DNA from: Terrabacter aerolatus
Lineage (GTDB): Bacteria > Actinomycetota > Actinomycetes > Actinomycetales > Dermatophilaceae
DNA: 64,000 nucleotides
Direction of reading: 5' to 3'
Assembly (NCBI RefSeq): GCF_007991735.1
Contig: NZ_BJYX01000003.1
Location: 62,001 to 126,000 of the forward strand
Each line of letters opens with the position of its first letter. Position 1 is the first letter of the stretch. The translations under genes and the position numbers were made by a program. Below, one piece after another: positions 9,596-18,189 of this stretch. The notes under the pieces were generated by a model. That model saw nothing but the letters and a program-made list of their open reading frames with translations. It made no database searches and had not been told where the DNA came from.

Positions 9596-11266
9596 TCAGT
9601 CGAGGTAGTCGCGCAGGACCTGGCTCCGGCTGGGGTGACGCAGCTTGCTCATCGTCTTGGACTCGATCTGACGGATGCGCTCACGCGTCACGCCGTAGAC
9701 CTTGCCGATCTCGTCGAGCGTCTTCGGCTGGCCGTCGGTCAGGCCGAAGCGCATCGACACGACGCCCGCCTCACGCTCGGAGAGCGTGTCGAGGACCGAG
9801 TGCAGCTGCTCCTGCAGGAGCGTGAAGCTCACGGCGTCGGCCGGGACGACGGCCTCGGAGTCCTCGATGAGGTCACCGAACTCGCTGTCACCGTCCTCAC
9901 CGAGGGGCGTGTGCAGGGAGATCGGCTCGCGACCGTACTTCTGGACCTCGACGACCTTCTCGGGCGTCATGTCGAGCTCCTTGGCGAGCTCCTCCGGGGT
10001 GGGCTCGCGGCCCAGGTCCTGGAGCATCTGCCGCTGCACGCGGGCCAGCTTGTTGATGACCTCGACCATGTGGACCGGGATGCGGATGGTGCGCGCCTGG
10101 TCGGCCATGGCGCGGGTGATCGCCTGGCGGATCCACCACGTCGCGTACGTCGAGAACTTGTAGCCCTTGGTGTAGTCGAACTTCTCGACCGCACGGATGA
10201 GGCCGAGGTTGCCCTCCTGGATGAGGTCGAGGAAGAGCATGCCGCGACCGGTGTAGCGCTTGGCCAGCGAGACGACGAGACGCAGGTTGGCCTCGAGCAG
10301 GTGGTTCTTGGCCTTCTTGCCGTCCTGGGCGATCCACCACAGCTCGCGCTTGAGCTTCATGTCGATCTTGTCGCCGGAGTTGAGCTTCTCCTCGGCGAAC
10401 AGGCCGGCCTCGATGCGCTTGGCGAGCTCGACCTCCTGCTCGGCGTTGAGGAGGGCGACCTTGCCGATCTGCTTGAGGTAGTCCTTGACCGGGTCGGCGG
10501 TGGCGCCGGCGGTCACGACCTGCTGGGCCGGGGCGTCGTCCTCGTCGTCGTCGCGGATGACGAAGCCGGACTCCTCGGTCTCCTCGGTCTTGGCCGCGGC
10601 AGCCGGGGTGGCGCCGTCCTCGGCGTCCTCGTCCGCGTCGTCACCGACCTCGATCGGCTCGACGACGACGTCCTCGAGCTCAGCCACGGGGGCGTCGTCC
10701 GGACCGGCGCCGTCCGCGTCGTCAGCGGCGACGTCGGCCGTGGCCTTCTTGGCCGCGGCCTTCTTCACCGCTGCCTTCTTGGCGACCGGCGGCTTGGCGG
10801 CCGCCTTGGCGACGCCCGCGTTGGTGGCGGCCTTCTTGGCCGTGCCCGCGGTGCTCGGGGTCGACTCGTCGTCGGCCGGGGCCGACGCGCGAGCGGCCGT
10901 CTTGGTCGTCGCCTTCTTGGCGGCGGTCTTGGTCGCGGCGGTCGTCGTCCGCGTCGCGGACTTCGTCGCCGCGGCCGTGCTGCTGCGTGCGGTGGCCACA
11001 GTGCCTCCCTTGGTCCCTGTTCGGGTCTTCTTCGTCGTGGTGACGTGCGGCGCGTCGACAACGATCTCGATGTCGTGGGCCTCGAGGGTCGTGAGGACCG
11101 GCTTCATCTGCTTCAGGTCGAGTCCGGCGTCGACCTGAGCACGCGCGATCTCAGTTCCCGTGATGGTGCCGTTGGTGCTGCCCTTGACCAGGAGCTGCAT
11201 GATCGCCTCGTGCTGGAACACCTTCGGCAGGGTCTTGGGAGCTCCAGCGGTTGTTGCCTTGGGCAC
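9596..11266 (-). CDS. sigA: Principal RNA polymerase sigma factor
   Basis: Housekeeping sigma-70 factor (RpoD/HrdB class), 556 residues. A region 1.1-like N-terminus (about residues 10-60) is followed by a 150-residue lysine/alanine/threonine-rich linker with AAKKA repeats and then an acidic stretch. Region 1.2 starts at [12 protein letters not shown], region 2 includes [18 protein letters not shown] and [15 protein letters not shown], and region 4 ends [19 protein letters not shown]. The GTG start at 11266 is chosen because homology begins there (VPKATT) with a purine-rich GAAAGGCGA upstream; an upstream in-frame ATG lies before the promoter-like TATAAT and is rejected. Confidence 0.96.
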   Translation of the reverse strand: MPKATTAGAPKTLPKVFQHEAIMQLLVKGSTNGTITGTEIARAQVDAGLDLKQMKPVLTTLEAHDIEIVVDAPHVTTTKKTRTGTKGGTVATARSSTAAATKSATRTTTAATKTAAKKATTKTAARASAPADDESTPSTAGTAKKAATNAGVAKAAAKPPVAKKAAVKKAAAKKATADVAADDADGAGPDDAPVAELEDVVVEPIEVGDDADEDAEDGATPAAAAKTEETEESGFVIRDDDEDDAPAQQVVTAGATADPVKDYLKQIGKVALLNAEQEVELAKRIEAGLFAEEKLNSGDKIDMKLKRELWWIAQDGKKAKNHLLEANLRLVVSLAKRYTGRGMLFLDLIQEGNLGLIRAVEKFDYTKGYKFSTYATWWIRQAITRAMADQARTIRIPVHMVEVINKLARVQRQMLQDLGREPTPEELAKELDMTPEKVVEVQKYGREPISLHTPLGEDGDSEFGDLIEDSEAVVPADAVSFTLLQEQLHSVLDTLSEREAGVVSMRFGLTDGQPKTLDEIGKVYGVTRERIRQIESKTMSKLRHPSRSQVLRDYLD

Positions 11267-11424
11267 GGATGCAGTCGCCTTTCGTCGCAGGTCTCGTTGT
11301 GGTCGACCCGGTTTCGGGCATGCATCATCACAACGAACGAGAATGGGGGTTGGTGCCGGAAAGGCTTGGCCTGTCGGAGTCGGTCCCTGTTTCGAGCTCT
11401 CGGTGCGCCTGGTGCGATCCCGTA

Positions 11425-11465
11425 CTCCGACATTATAAAACGGCAGACGCCATCTCGGCGAACGC
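11425..11465 (-). promoter_or_regulatory. sigA promoter candidate
   Basis: A perfect TATAAT hexamer lies on the minus strand at 11437-11432, in an unusually AT-rich patch for this genome. No convincing TTGACA-like -35 is seen at normal spacing (TTCGCC lies 19 bp upstream). A start just downstream would give a leader of about 160 bases. Confidence 0.6.
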
Positions 11466-11541
11466 ACGTCGAACCCGCGCATGGCGCGCAGGGGTCACCG
11501 GGGCCGAGCCGGCCCCGCCACTCTCCTCCGGAGAGGGAGGT

Positions 11542-11940
11542 TCAGTCGCCCTTGACGGCCAGCACGGGGCAGCTGGCGTCGAGCAGGATCCGCTGGGCGT
11601 TGGAGCCGAGGATCAGCTTGCCGACGGGGCTGCGACGGCGGAGGCCGATGACGATGAAGTCGGCCTTCTCCTCCTCCGCGACGGAGATGAGGTCCTCGGC
11701 GGGGTCGTTGCCCCGAACGAGCTGTCGCACCTCGTGCTCGAGCCCCTTCTCCTCGAGGAGGCCCTGCACCCGGGAGAGCTCGGTCTCGAACTGCCTGGCC
11801 TCGTCCGCGTCAAAGTCCTTGCCCCCTCGGTGGGAGCTGATGACGACGAGCTTCGCACCGCGCAGGACGCACTCCTCGGCGGCTCGCTTGAGCGCCGCAC
11901 GACCTTCCTTGGTGGCGACATAACCAACGACGATGGCCAC
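11542..11940 (-). CDS. Universal stress protein, single domain
   Basis: UspA-type protein of 132 residues. The N-terminus VAIVVGYVATKEGRAAL is the first beta strand and helix of the fold, and the C-terminal nucleotide-binding motif is present as IGLRRRSPVGKLILGSNAQ (G-x2-G-x9-G-S variant with R in place of the second G). The GTG start at 11940 is fixed by AAGGAGGTCC eight bases upstream. It stands alone between sigA and metX. ATP binding is likely but the altered motif leaves it open. Confidence 0.88.
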   Translation of the reverse strand: MAIVVGYVATKEGRAALKRAAEECVLRGAKLVVISSHRGGKDFDADEARQFETELSRVQGLLEEKGLEHEVRQLVRGNDPAEDLISVAEEEKADFIVIGLRRRSPVGKLILGSNAQRILLDASCPVLAVKGD

Positions 11941-12175
11941 TTTCCCGGACCTCCTTGGGACGGAAACAACCAGTGCTCGCACCGTACCCGAAATCGAGGC
12001 GGGCGGTGCGTCCCGCGCCGCGACTGCGGACCGGCCCTCGTCACACCTCGTCCGGCACCCTCCGCCCTTCCGCGCGCCGCCTGCGACGCCGCCGGGACGG
12101 CGCCCGGCGCCGCGCCTGCGGACGGCTCCCCCGCCCGGCGCGTCGACGACGAACCCGGCCGGGCCGCAGCAGGGC

Positions 12176-13501
12176 TCACGACCGGCGGCGCTCCAGCGCG
12201 GCGCGGATGATGCGACCCACCTGGTCCTCCTCGATGAGGAAGCCGTCGTGGCCGAAGTCCGACACGATGTGCTCGCGGCGCGAGACCGGGAGCGCCGCGT
12301 GAAGCTCGTCCGAGAGTCGCGGCGGGTAGAGCCGGTCGGTGTCCACCGAGACGACGGTGCAGTCCGCACGGACGCGGCCGAGCGCCCGCTGCACCCCACC
12401 CCGGTCACGGCCGACGTCGTGGGAGTTCATCGCCTCGGTCAGCACGACGTAGGAGTTCGCGTCGAAGCGGCGGGCCAGCTTGCCCGCGTGGTGGTCGAGG
12501 TAGGACTCCACCGCGAAGCGACCGCGGTCCCCCGCACGCAACGGGTCCTCGCCGAGCTGGGCCTCTCGACCGAAGCGCTCGTCGAGCTCGGTCTCGGTGC
12601 GGTAGGTGATGTGGGCGATGCGGCGCGCCAGCCCCAGGCCGGCGTCGGGGCGGCGGTCGCTCGCGTAGTAGTCGCCCCCCGCGAAGGCGGGGTCCTGCCG
12701 GATAGCGAGCAGCTGCGGCTGGCACCAGGCGATCTGGTCGGCGGTGGCGCTCGGCGTCGAGGCCAGCACGATGCAGCGATCGACGTCGTCCGGATGGGTG
12801 ACCGCCCACTCGATGGCCCGCATGCCGCCCATCGAGCCGCCCACCACGGCCGCCACCCGGGCGATCCCCAGTCGGTCGAGGAGCAGGCGCTCGGCGGCCA
12901 CCTGGTCGCGGACGGTGACGTAGGGGAAGCGGCTCCCCCACGGGCGCCCGTCGGGTGCCGGACTGGAGGGGCCGGTGCTGCCCTGACAGCCACCGAGGAC
13001 GTTGGAGGCGATGACGAACCACGCGTCGGGGTCGACCGGACCGCCGGCGGCGACGAGCGAGTTCCACCAGCCCGGTGAGGCGTGCCCGGCGCCGGCCTCG
13101 CCCACGACGTGGCTGTCACCGGTCAGGGCGTGCTCGACGAGGATGACGTTGTCGCCCGCCTCGTTGAGCCGTCCCCACGTCTCGTAGGCGATGCGCACGT
13201 CCGGCAGCACGCCGCCGCGCTCGAGCTCCATCGTGCCGAGGTGGGCGAACTGCCGCCCTCCCACGGGGTCACCCTCACGCCAGGCGCCGTCCGACGCAGG
13301 CTGCCGAAGCGGTGCCGGGTCGTCGGCGTGGTTCACGGTGTCCGGTCCGGCCGTGCCTGAGCCACCACGAGCGCCACCACGAGTGCCACCACGGTCGGCG
13401 TCACGAGCGCCACCACGGTCGGCGTCACGAGCGACGGCGCCATCGGGGGCGTGGCGCGCGGGCGACACACGCGGGCTCTGCTTCCGGTGGGTGACGGTCA
13501 T
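12176..13501 (-). CDS. metX: Homoserine O-acetyltransferase MetX
   Basis: Alpha/beta-hydrolase-fold enzyme that acetylates L-homoserine in methionine biosynthesis. Key features are ILVEHALTGDSH, the nucleophile elbow VVGGSMGGMRAIEW (catalytic Ser), the Asp in VSVDTDRLYP and the His in DFGHDGFLIE. The enzyme is 441 residues, about 60 longer than relatives, because of an Arg/Gly/Asp/Ala-rich N-terminus encoded partly by two 24-bp tandem repeats (13385-13432). ATG at 13501 is supported by GAGGAG eight bases upstream and by the SAM-IV riboswitch ending just before it. The gene is therefore expected to be switched off by S-adenosylmethionine. Confidence 0.95.
   Translation of the reverse strand: MTVTHRKQSPRVSPARHAPDGAVARDADRGGARDADRGGTRGGARGGSGTAGPDTVNHADDPAPLRQPASDGAWREGDPVGGRQFAHLGTMELERGGVLPDVRIAYETWGRLNEAGDNVILVEHALTGDSHVVGEAGAGHASPGWWNSLVAAGGPVDPDAWFVIASNVLGGCQGSTGPSSPAPDGRPWGSRFPYVTVRDQVAAERLLLDRLGIARVAAVVGGSMGGMRAIEWAVTHPDDVDRCIVLASTPSATADQIAWCQPQLLAIRQDPAFAGGDYYASDRRPDAGLGLARRIAHITYRTETELDERFGREAQLGEDPLRAGDRGRFAVESYLDHHAGKLARRFDANSYVVLTEAMNSHDVGRDRGGVQRALGRVRADCTVVSVDTDRLYPPRLSDELHAALPVSRREHIVSDFGHDGFLIEEDQVGRIIRAALERRRS
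13385..13432. repeat. 24-bp tandem duplication in metX
   Basis: Two perfect adjacent copies, 13385-13408 and 13409-13432, encode the duplicated ARDADRGG in the disordered MetX N-terminus. Shorter related GCCACCACGAG units lie beside them. Length variation between strains is likely. Confidence 0.85.
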
Positions 13502-13526
13502 CGGGGTACTCCTCGGTCCTCGCGCT

Positions 13527-13640
13527 TGCACGCACCCGGGACGGGTGTGGCCTGGTCCTCACCCGGGGCACCCCACCGCGAAGGAGGGTTGCCGACCAGC
13601 GAGCCGGGGCTTGTCGCTGGTACTCGTGACCAGTCCCAAC
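13527..13640 (-). ncRNA. SAM-IV riboswitch
   Basis: On the minus strand the aptamer core runs from GGTCACGAGTACCAGCG (13631 downward) through CCCCGGCTCGCTGG, TCGGCAACCCTCC and GGTGGGGTGCCCCGGGTGA to the closing GGACC at 13554. The P1 stem pairs GGTCacgag with gtgaGGACC. These are the conserved blocks of the actinobacterial SAM-IV class. The 3' pseudoknot portion (ACCCGTCCCGGGT) continues toward the metX ribosome-binding site, 20-odd bases before the ATG. Boundaries are approximate. Control of metX by SAM is inferred from family and position. Confidence 0.9.
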
Positions 13641-13777
13641 CATACGCGAGACCTCGGACCGGGCCGATGACACGTTCCACGACATGGACGCGGGCTCCCC
13701 CGCTCCCGCAGCCCGGCGGTCGGCCCGTTCGAGGACGGGGTCGAGCACCGGTGAGCGTCCCCGGCCGGCCGCCGGAC

Positions 13778-15184
13778 TCAGGCGCAGCGCGACGGGCGAA
13801 TGCCGTGGTCGAGCGACTCACGCACGAGCCGGCTCAGGCGGTGGCCCGGCTCGAGGGCGAGCGCCTGGTCGACCGCCACCCCGGCCCTGGCCCCGTCACC
13901 GCACCACCAGGCGAGCGATCCGACGACGGACAGCAGCGGGGCCGCGTGGGCCGCCGGGGTGAGTCGGCAGACCTGTTCGATGCGCCCGAGCACCACTCGT
14001 GGGGCCGAGGCCTCGTCCCAGTCGTCCCAGCTCCCGTCCTGCTCTGCGTCGTCCGGGTCGTCGAGGTGGTCCCGGCCGTCTGCGGCATGCGCCTCCGACC
14101 CACCCGGGCCACACAGCTCCCCCACGACTTCGTGCTCACCCTGGCCGCCGGGTCCGAGGTCGAGCAGCGCGTGCAGCGCCCGCAGCGCCTCGAGGTCCGA
14201 CTCCGTCAGCCGCGAGGCGACGTCGTCCCCGGACCACGGGGCCACGTCCGAGCCCCCGCCGCCATCACGGTCGGGGCCGTCCGATGCGGGGGCGAGCCGG
14301 AGCCCGGGGCCGAGGAGGACGTCGAGCATGACGACGAGCTCGTCCGGGAGGGAGTCGAGCGGCACCGTGCCGGGGCACAGCCAGCCGATCAGGGCATCGC
14401 GGAACTCGACGTCGCGCAGCGGGCCGACGAGCGACGGCAACCAGTGCTCGATGCCATAGCCCTCGACCTCGCCCCTCAGCACGCCGCCCCAGGCGACGAG
14501 GGCATCGTTGACGAGGAACTGCCGGGCGCTGGGATCACCCCCGTCGAGCAGTCCGAGCTCCGACCCCGGGGACGGGGCGCGCCGCGCCGCTCGGCGCCCT
14601 GGCCTGCCAGCCCGGTCGGACACCGACCCCCCGGAGGCGGCGTATCGGCGCTGCCAGTCCTCGACGGCGGCCACGGCCAGCCCGTGCCTCGGCTCCGACG
14701 GTGCGAGCGGCTCGACGAGACGAGCCAGCTCCTCACGGTCCGGCAGCACGGCATGGCCCAGGGCGACGTAGCTCGCCACGGCTGGCACGTCGGCCTGCTC
14801 CGGCAGGAGCCATCCCTCCTCGGGGCAGCAGTCGCACCCGACGGACCGCCAACGGCCGCCCCGCACGACGAGGCGCTCCCGGACGACGACCCGCTCGGAC
14901 TCGACGGCACCGGCAAGAGCCTCGAGCAGCGGTAGGGACTCGTCGGGCACGTCCTCGAACCCGACGACGGCGACGGACGACGGCGCTCCCTGCAGCAGGG
15001 TCGGCAGGGTCTGCGCGACCGCCTCGGCGGCGAGCGTCGGGTCGACGACGTCGAGCCTGGCGACGAGGCCGAGTCGCTTCCCGTGGAAGCAGACCACCAC
15101 GACACTGCGCTCGGGCTGGAAGCCCAGGTGGAAGGGGATGATGGTCAGCAGCTCGGCCGGCCCGGACAGTGAGATCTTCGGCAT
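13778..15184 (-). CDS. DUF4192 family protein
   Basis: Cytoplasmic protein of 468 residues belonging to the actinobacterial DUF4192 family of unknown function. The N-terminal signature is clear: SLSGPAELLTIIPFHLGF followed by PERSVVVVCFHGKRLGLVAR and VAVVGFEDVP. A DCCPEEGW motif lies near residue 135. The middle carries acidic, low-complexity inserts. The C-terminus ends in a TPR-like stretch (PLLSVVGSLAWWCGDGARAGVAVDQAL). ATG at 15184 opens a protein with the usual family N-terminus. No operon partner is evident. Confidence 0.85.
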   Translation of the reverse strand: MPKISLSGPAELLTIIPFHLGFQPERSVVVVCFHGKRLGLVARLDVVDPTLAAEAVAQTLPTLLQGAPSSVAVVGFEDVPDESLPLLEALAGAVESERVVVRERLVVRGGRWRSVGCDCCPEEGWLLPEQADVPAVASYVALGHAVLPDREELARLVEPLAPSEPRHGLAVAAVEDWQRRYAASGGSVSDRAGRPGRRAARRAPSPGSELGLLDGGDPSARQFLVNDALVAWGGVLRGEVEGYGIEHWLPSLVGPLRDVEFRDALIGWLCPGTVPLDSLPDELVVMLDVLLGPGLRLAPASDGPDRDGGGGSDVAPWSGDDVASRLTESDLEALRALHALLDLGPGGQGEHEVVGELCGPGGSEAHAADGRDHLDDPDDAEQDGSWDDWDEASAPRVVLGRIEQVCRLTPAAHAAPLLSVVGSLAWWCGDGARAGVAVDQALALEPGHRLSRLVRESLDHGIRPSRCA

Positions 15185-15327
15185 GCGCCGAGCCTCGTCG
15201 TGCGGCCCGGACCGGACCATCGCCAACCGTTCGGGTGTGGACGAACCAACCCCGTGCCGAGGGGGTGTGGACCGAGGGGTGGACCGGCGCAGCGTGCCCG
15301 ATCGCCGGGTCGCCCGCCGAGCCCGAC

Positions 15328-15990
15328 TCAGCGCTCCAGCCGCTTGCGCACCGACTCCAGGACGTAGTCGGTCGCCGCCTGACGCGCGCCCTCGGGCAGC
15401 CGGCGGCGTTCTCCCCGGCCAGCACCTGTCGCCCGCCCCGTTCCGGTCGGGCGAGCGCCAGAGCCGTCCGACGCCCCGCTCCGATCGTGGGGGCGCGACC
15501 CTGCCCACGATCCCGGAACCGCACCGGCGAGGCCACGCGGAGCCGCGGCCCCGGTGGTGTCGCGGTCGCGCCGCGGACCGGCCTCACCGACCGGGTCCGC
15601 TGGATTCCAACCGGACGTCGGCGGCGGCGTGCGCGTCGCGTCGTGAGCACGACGCATCCCCTGGCCGGCCTCCCACGCCAGGAACCGGTCGGTCTCCTCG
15701 AAGAACGCCTTGACCGCCCACGAGATGACGACCGCGTCGTCGGCCGCACCGATGACGGGCAGGACCGCCTCGGGCAGCAAGTCGATCGGGGAGGCGACGT
15801 AGGCCACCGCCCCCGCGACGAGCCCGAGCCGCTTGAGGGTCGTGCCGGCATACGTCCGGTCGACGGTGCAGCGCACGAGTCGCGGCACCGCCTGCACGCG
15901 CTCCGGGAAGCTCGGCGAACCCGGCCGCGTCGAGGCGCGTACGACAGACGCGACCGTGGCGGCCAGCTTGATGCGAGAGGCGGACTTCAT
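15328..15990 (-). CDS. DUF1232 (YkvA-like) membrane protein
   Basis: Protein of 220 residues with the DUF1232 core LVAGAVAYVASPIDLLPEAV and IGAADDAVVISWAV around residues 57-95; the SPIDLLP motif is diagnostic. The rest, from about residue 110, is a hydrophilic Arg/Gly/Ala-rich tail likely to be disordered, ending with a short helix. The family's function is not established. The gene is in the same orientation as the EcsC-family gene upstream, with a gap of about 109 bases. Confidence 0.82.
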   Translation of the reverse strand: MKSASRIKLAATVASVVRASTRPGSPSFPERVQAVPRLVRCTVDRTYAGTTLKRLGLVAGAVAYVASPIDLLPEAVLPVIGAADDAVVISWAVKAFFEETDRFLAWEAGQGMRRAHDATRTPPPTSGWNPADPVGEAGPRRDRDTTGAAAPRGLAGAVPGSWAGSRPHDRSGASDGSGARPTGTGRATGAGRGERRRLPEGARQAATDYVLESVRKRLER

Positions 15991-16099
15991 GCCCGGCCCA
16001 ACGAGCGGGCGGTCGAGGCGATTCCCCGGCGTCGACGACGATGCGAAACGGTGATCTGCGTGCTCCTCACGGTGCGCGGTGCGGCGGCTGGACCCCGGC

Positions 16100-16855
16100 T
16101 CAGCGACCGTACGTCGTGACCGCCGGGAACTCCTTGGCCGCCTGCTTGCCGACGCGGCTCAGCATGTAGACGTCGACGCCCGCACCGATGAGGCCGCCGA
16201 CGACGGGGACCGCACGGCCGAGCCGCGCGAACGTGCCCTGGCCGATGCGCCCGAGCAGTCGGAAGCCGACCGCCTTGTTGAGCACCATGAGGGCCGGGGC
16301 CGGGAGCCGGTCGAACGCGACCGACGACAGCTTGCCCCCGGCCGCCTGCAGCCCCGCCTTCTTGAGCAGGTCGTCGCTGTCGGCGCCGGCGAGGGTCAGC
16401 AGGATCGCCGAGCGGATCTCGGGCTGGTCGATGTCGTAGCCGCGCACCTTGGCCGTCGCCGCGGTCATGCGCGTCGCGAGCAGGTAGAACTCGAGCACGT
16501 TGGCCGGCAGCGAGACGGGCATGGTGAAGAACCCACCGAGCCCCGTGGCGAAGCCACCGATGGCGCCGAGCTGGCGGTGGTCGCGCGCGATGACCCGCAG
16601 GGCCTGGTCGGCGTCGCCGCGGGCGTGCTTCAGGGCGTTGGCGGCGACCTCGTGGGCGGAGTCGAAGGGCCCCTTGCCGTCGATGCCGACGTCGAGGAGT
16701 CGCTCGACGAGCCGGGTCGCGGCTCCGGAGAGCCCTCCCTCGGCCGGCAGCGCGGCCCGTTCGAGCGCGCCGGCGTCCTTCGATCGCCGCAGCTGCGCGG
16801 CGGTCGCGTCCGAAGCCGCGATCGTCTCGTTCCTGCTCCAGCCCAAGATGCCCAC
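16100..16855 (-). CDS. EcsC family protein
   Basis: EcsC-domain protein of 251 residues, a family named from a Bacillus ABC-transporter operon but of unclear role. It shows the typical glycine-rich amphipathic stretches: IGGFATGLGGFFTMPVSLPA, followed by NVLEFYLLATRMTAATA, and near the C-terminus AVPVVGGLIGAGVDVYMLSR. The GTG at 16855 (VGILGWSRN) is preferred because GAGGGTGG lies six bases upstream; GTG 16864 is an alternative. The promoter region is shared with the divergent aminotransferase. Confidence 0.82.
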   Translation of the reverse strand: MGILGWSRNETIAASDATAAQLRRSKDAGALERAALPAEGGLSGAATRLVERLLDVGIDGKGPFDSAHEVAANALKHARGDADQALRVIARDHRQLGAIGGFATGLGGFFTMPVSLPANVLEFYLLATRMTAATAKVRGYDIDQPEIRSAILLTLAGADSDDLLKKAGLQAAGGKLSSVAFDRLPAPALMVLNKAVGFRLLGRIGQGTFARLGRAVPVVGGLIGAGVDVYMLSRVGKQAAKEFPAVTTYGR

Positions 16856-17022
16856 CAGTTCCACCCTCTTCGTCCGACGTCCGGTACTTCCGGGTCCGTC
16901 CCGCCGACGACACCGTATGCCGCGGCCCTCGCCCGTGGCACCCTCGTACCCAGTCGGCCGACCGGCGGGACCGCAGCAGGGCCGGGCGGGACGACGTCGG
17001 CCCACTCTCGTAGGGTCGCCCC

Positions 17023-18189
17023 ATGGGCGAGACGACGAGCGGGCGGCCACCGATCCTCGGGGTGGCGTTGGCCGACCTCCGTCGCGACCGCACGTCCGTC
17101 AAGTGGGGCGTGCACGGCCCGGACGTCATCCCGATGTGGATCGCCGAGATGGACTGTGCCCCGTGCCCGGCGGTCGTCGAGGCCGTGACCGCAGCCGTCA
17201 CCCGGGGCGACACGGGCTACGCCCTGACCTCGGAGTATGCCGCCGAGGTGGCCTCCTTCGCCGAGGCCGAGTGGTCGTGGGGCTTCGACCCCAGGACGAC
17301 GACCCGGGTGTCCGACGTCCTGACCGGGGTGACCCACCTGCTCGGACTCTTCACCGACGTGGGCGGCCCGGTCGTCGTGAGCCCTCCGGTCTACAACGCC
17401 TTCTACGAGGTCATCGAGGCCTGCGGGCGCCGGGTCGTCGAGGCACCGCTGGGGCGCGACCTGCGCCTCGACCTCGCGGGGCTCGCCGAGGTCTTCGCCC
17501 GCGAGACCGCCGAGGGCGCGCGGACGGCATACCTGCTCTCCAACCCGCACAACCCGACCGGCACGGTGCACACGGCCGCCGAGCTCGAGGGCCTCTCCCG
17601 GGTCGCGGACGAGCACGGGGTGCGGGTGGTCTCCGACGAGATCCACGGACCGCTCGTGCTGCCGGGGAGCACGTTCACCCCCTACCTCACGGTCGCCGGC
17701 ACCGAGCGCGGCGTCACCGTCACGTCCGCCTCCAAGGCGTGGAACCTCGCCGGTCTCAAGGCGGCGATCGTCGTGCCGGGCGACGCGGCCGTCGACGACG
17801 TGCGCCGCCTGCACCCGTACGTCACGTTCGGCGCGAGCCACCTCGGTGTCATCGCGCAGACAGCGGCCTACCGCGACGGACGTGACTGGCTGCGCCGGCT
17901 CGTCGGAGAGCTCGACGCGAACCGGCAGCTGTTGACCGAGTTCGTCGCCGACCAGCTCCCGGGCGCCCGGCTCGTCGTGCCCGAGGCGACCTACCTCGCG
18001 TGGCTCGACCTCGGCGGCCTCGGCCTCGGTGACGACCCGGCCGGTGAGGTGCTGCGCCGCGCTCGCGTCGCCCTCTCCCCCGGGCCGATCTTCGGCTCCG
18101 GCGGCCGGCAGCACGCCCGGGTCAACTACGCCACGTCGCCCGAGATCCTCCGCGAGGCGGTCGGTCGGATCGCGGGCATCCTTGACTGA
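17023..18189 (+). CDS. PLP-dependent C-S lyase/aminotransferase, MalY/PatB type
   Basis: Fold-type I pyridoxal-phosphate enzyme of 388 residues. The N-terminal PMWIAEMDC is the MalY/PatB signature (cystathionine beta-lyase-like), and other motifs are SPPVYNAF, LSNPHNPTGTVH, VVSDEIHGPLV and the Schiff-base lysine in TSASKAWNLAGLKAA. These enzymes cleave the C-S bond of cystathionine or cysteine. ATG at 17023 follows GGTCGCCCC, a weak ribosome site. The last eight bases overlap the next gene, so the two form an operon although their functions are unrelated. Confidence 0.9.
   Translation: MGETTSGRPPILGVALADLRRDRTSVKWGVHGPDVIPMWIAEMDCAPCPAVVEAVTAAVTRGDTGYALTSEYAAEVASFAEAEWSWGFDPRTTTRVSDVLTGVTHLLGLFTDVGGPVVVSPPVYNAFYEVIEACGRRVVEAPLGRDLRLDLAGLAEVFARETAEGARTAYLLSNPHNPTGTVHTAAELEGLSRVADEHGVRVVSDEIHGPLVLPGSTFTPYLTVAGTERGVTVTSASKAWNLAGLKAAIVVPGDAAVDDVRRLHPYVTFGASHLGVIAQTAAYRDGRDWLRRLVGELDANRQLLTEFVADQLPGARLVVPEATYLAWLDLGGLGLGDDPAGEVLRRARVALSPGPIFGSGGRQHARVNYATSPEILREAVGRIAGILD

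Noticed and set aside
11267-11482. ATG-started 628-residue version of SigA
   Set aside because: It would begin upstream of the TATAAT promoter and adds residues with no similarity to sigma factors.
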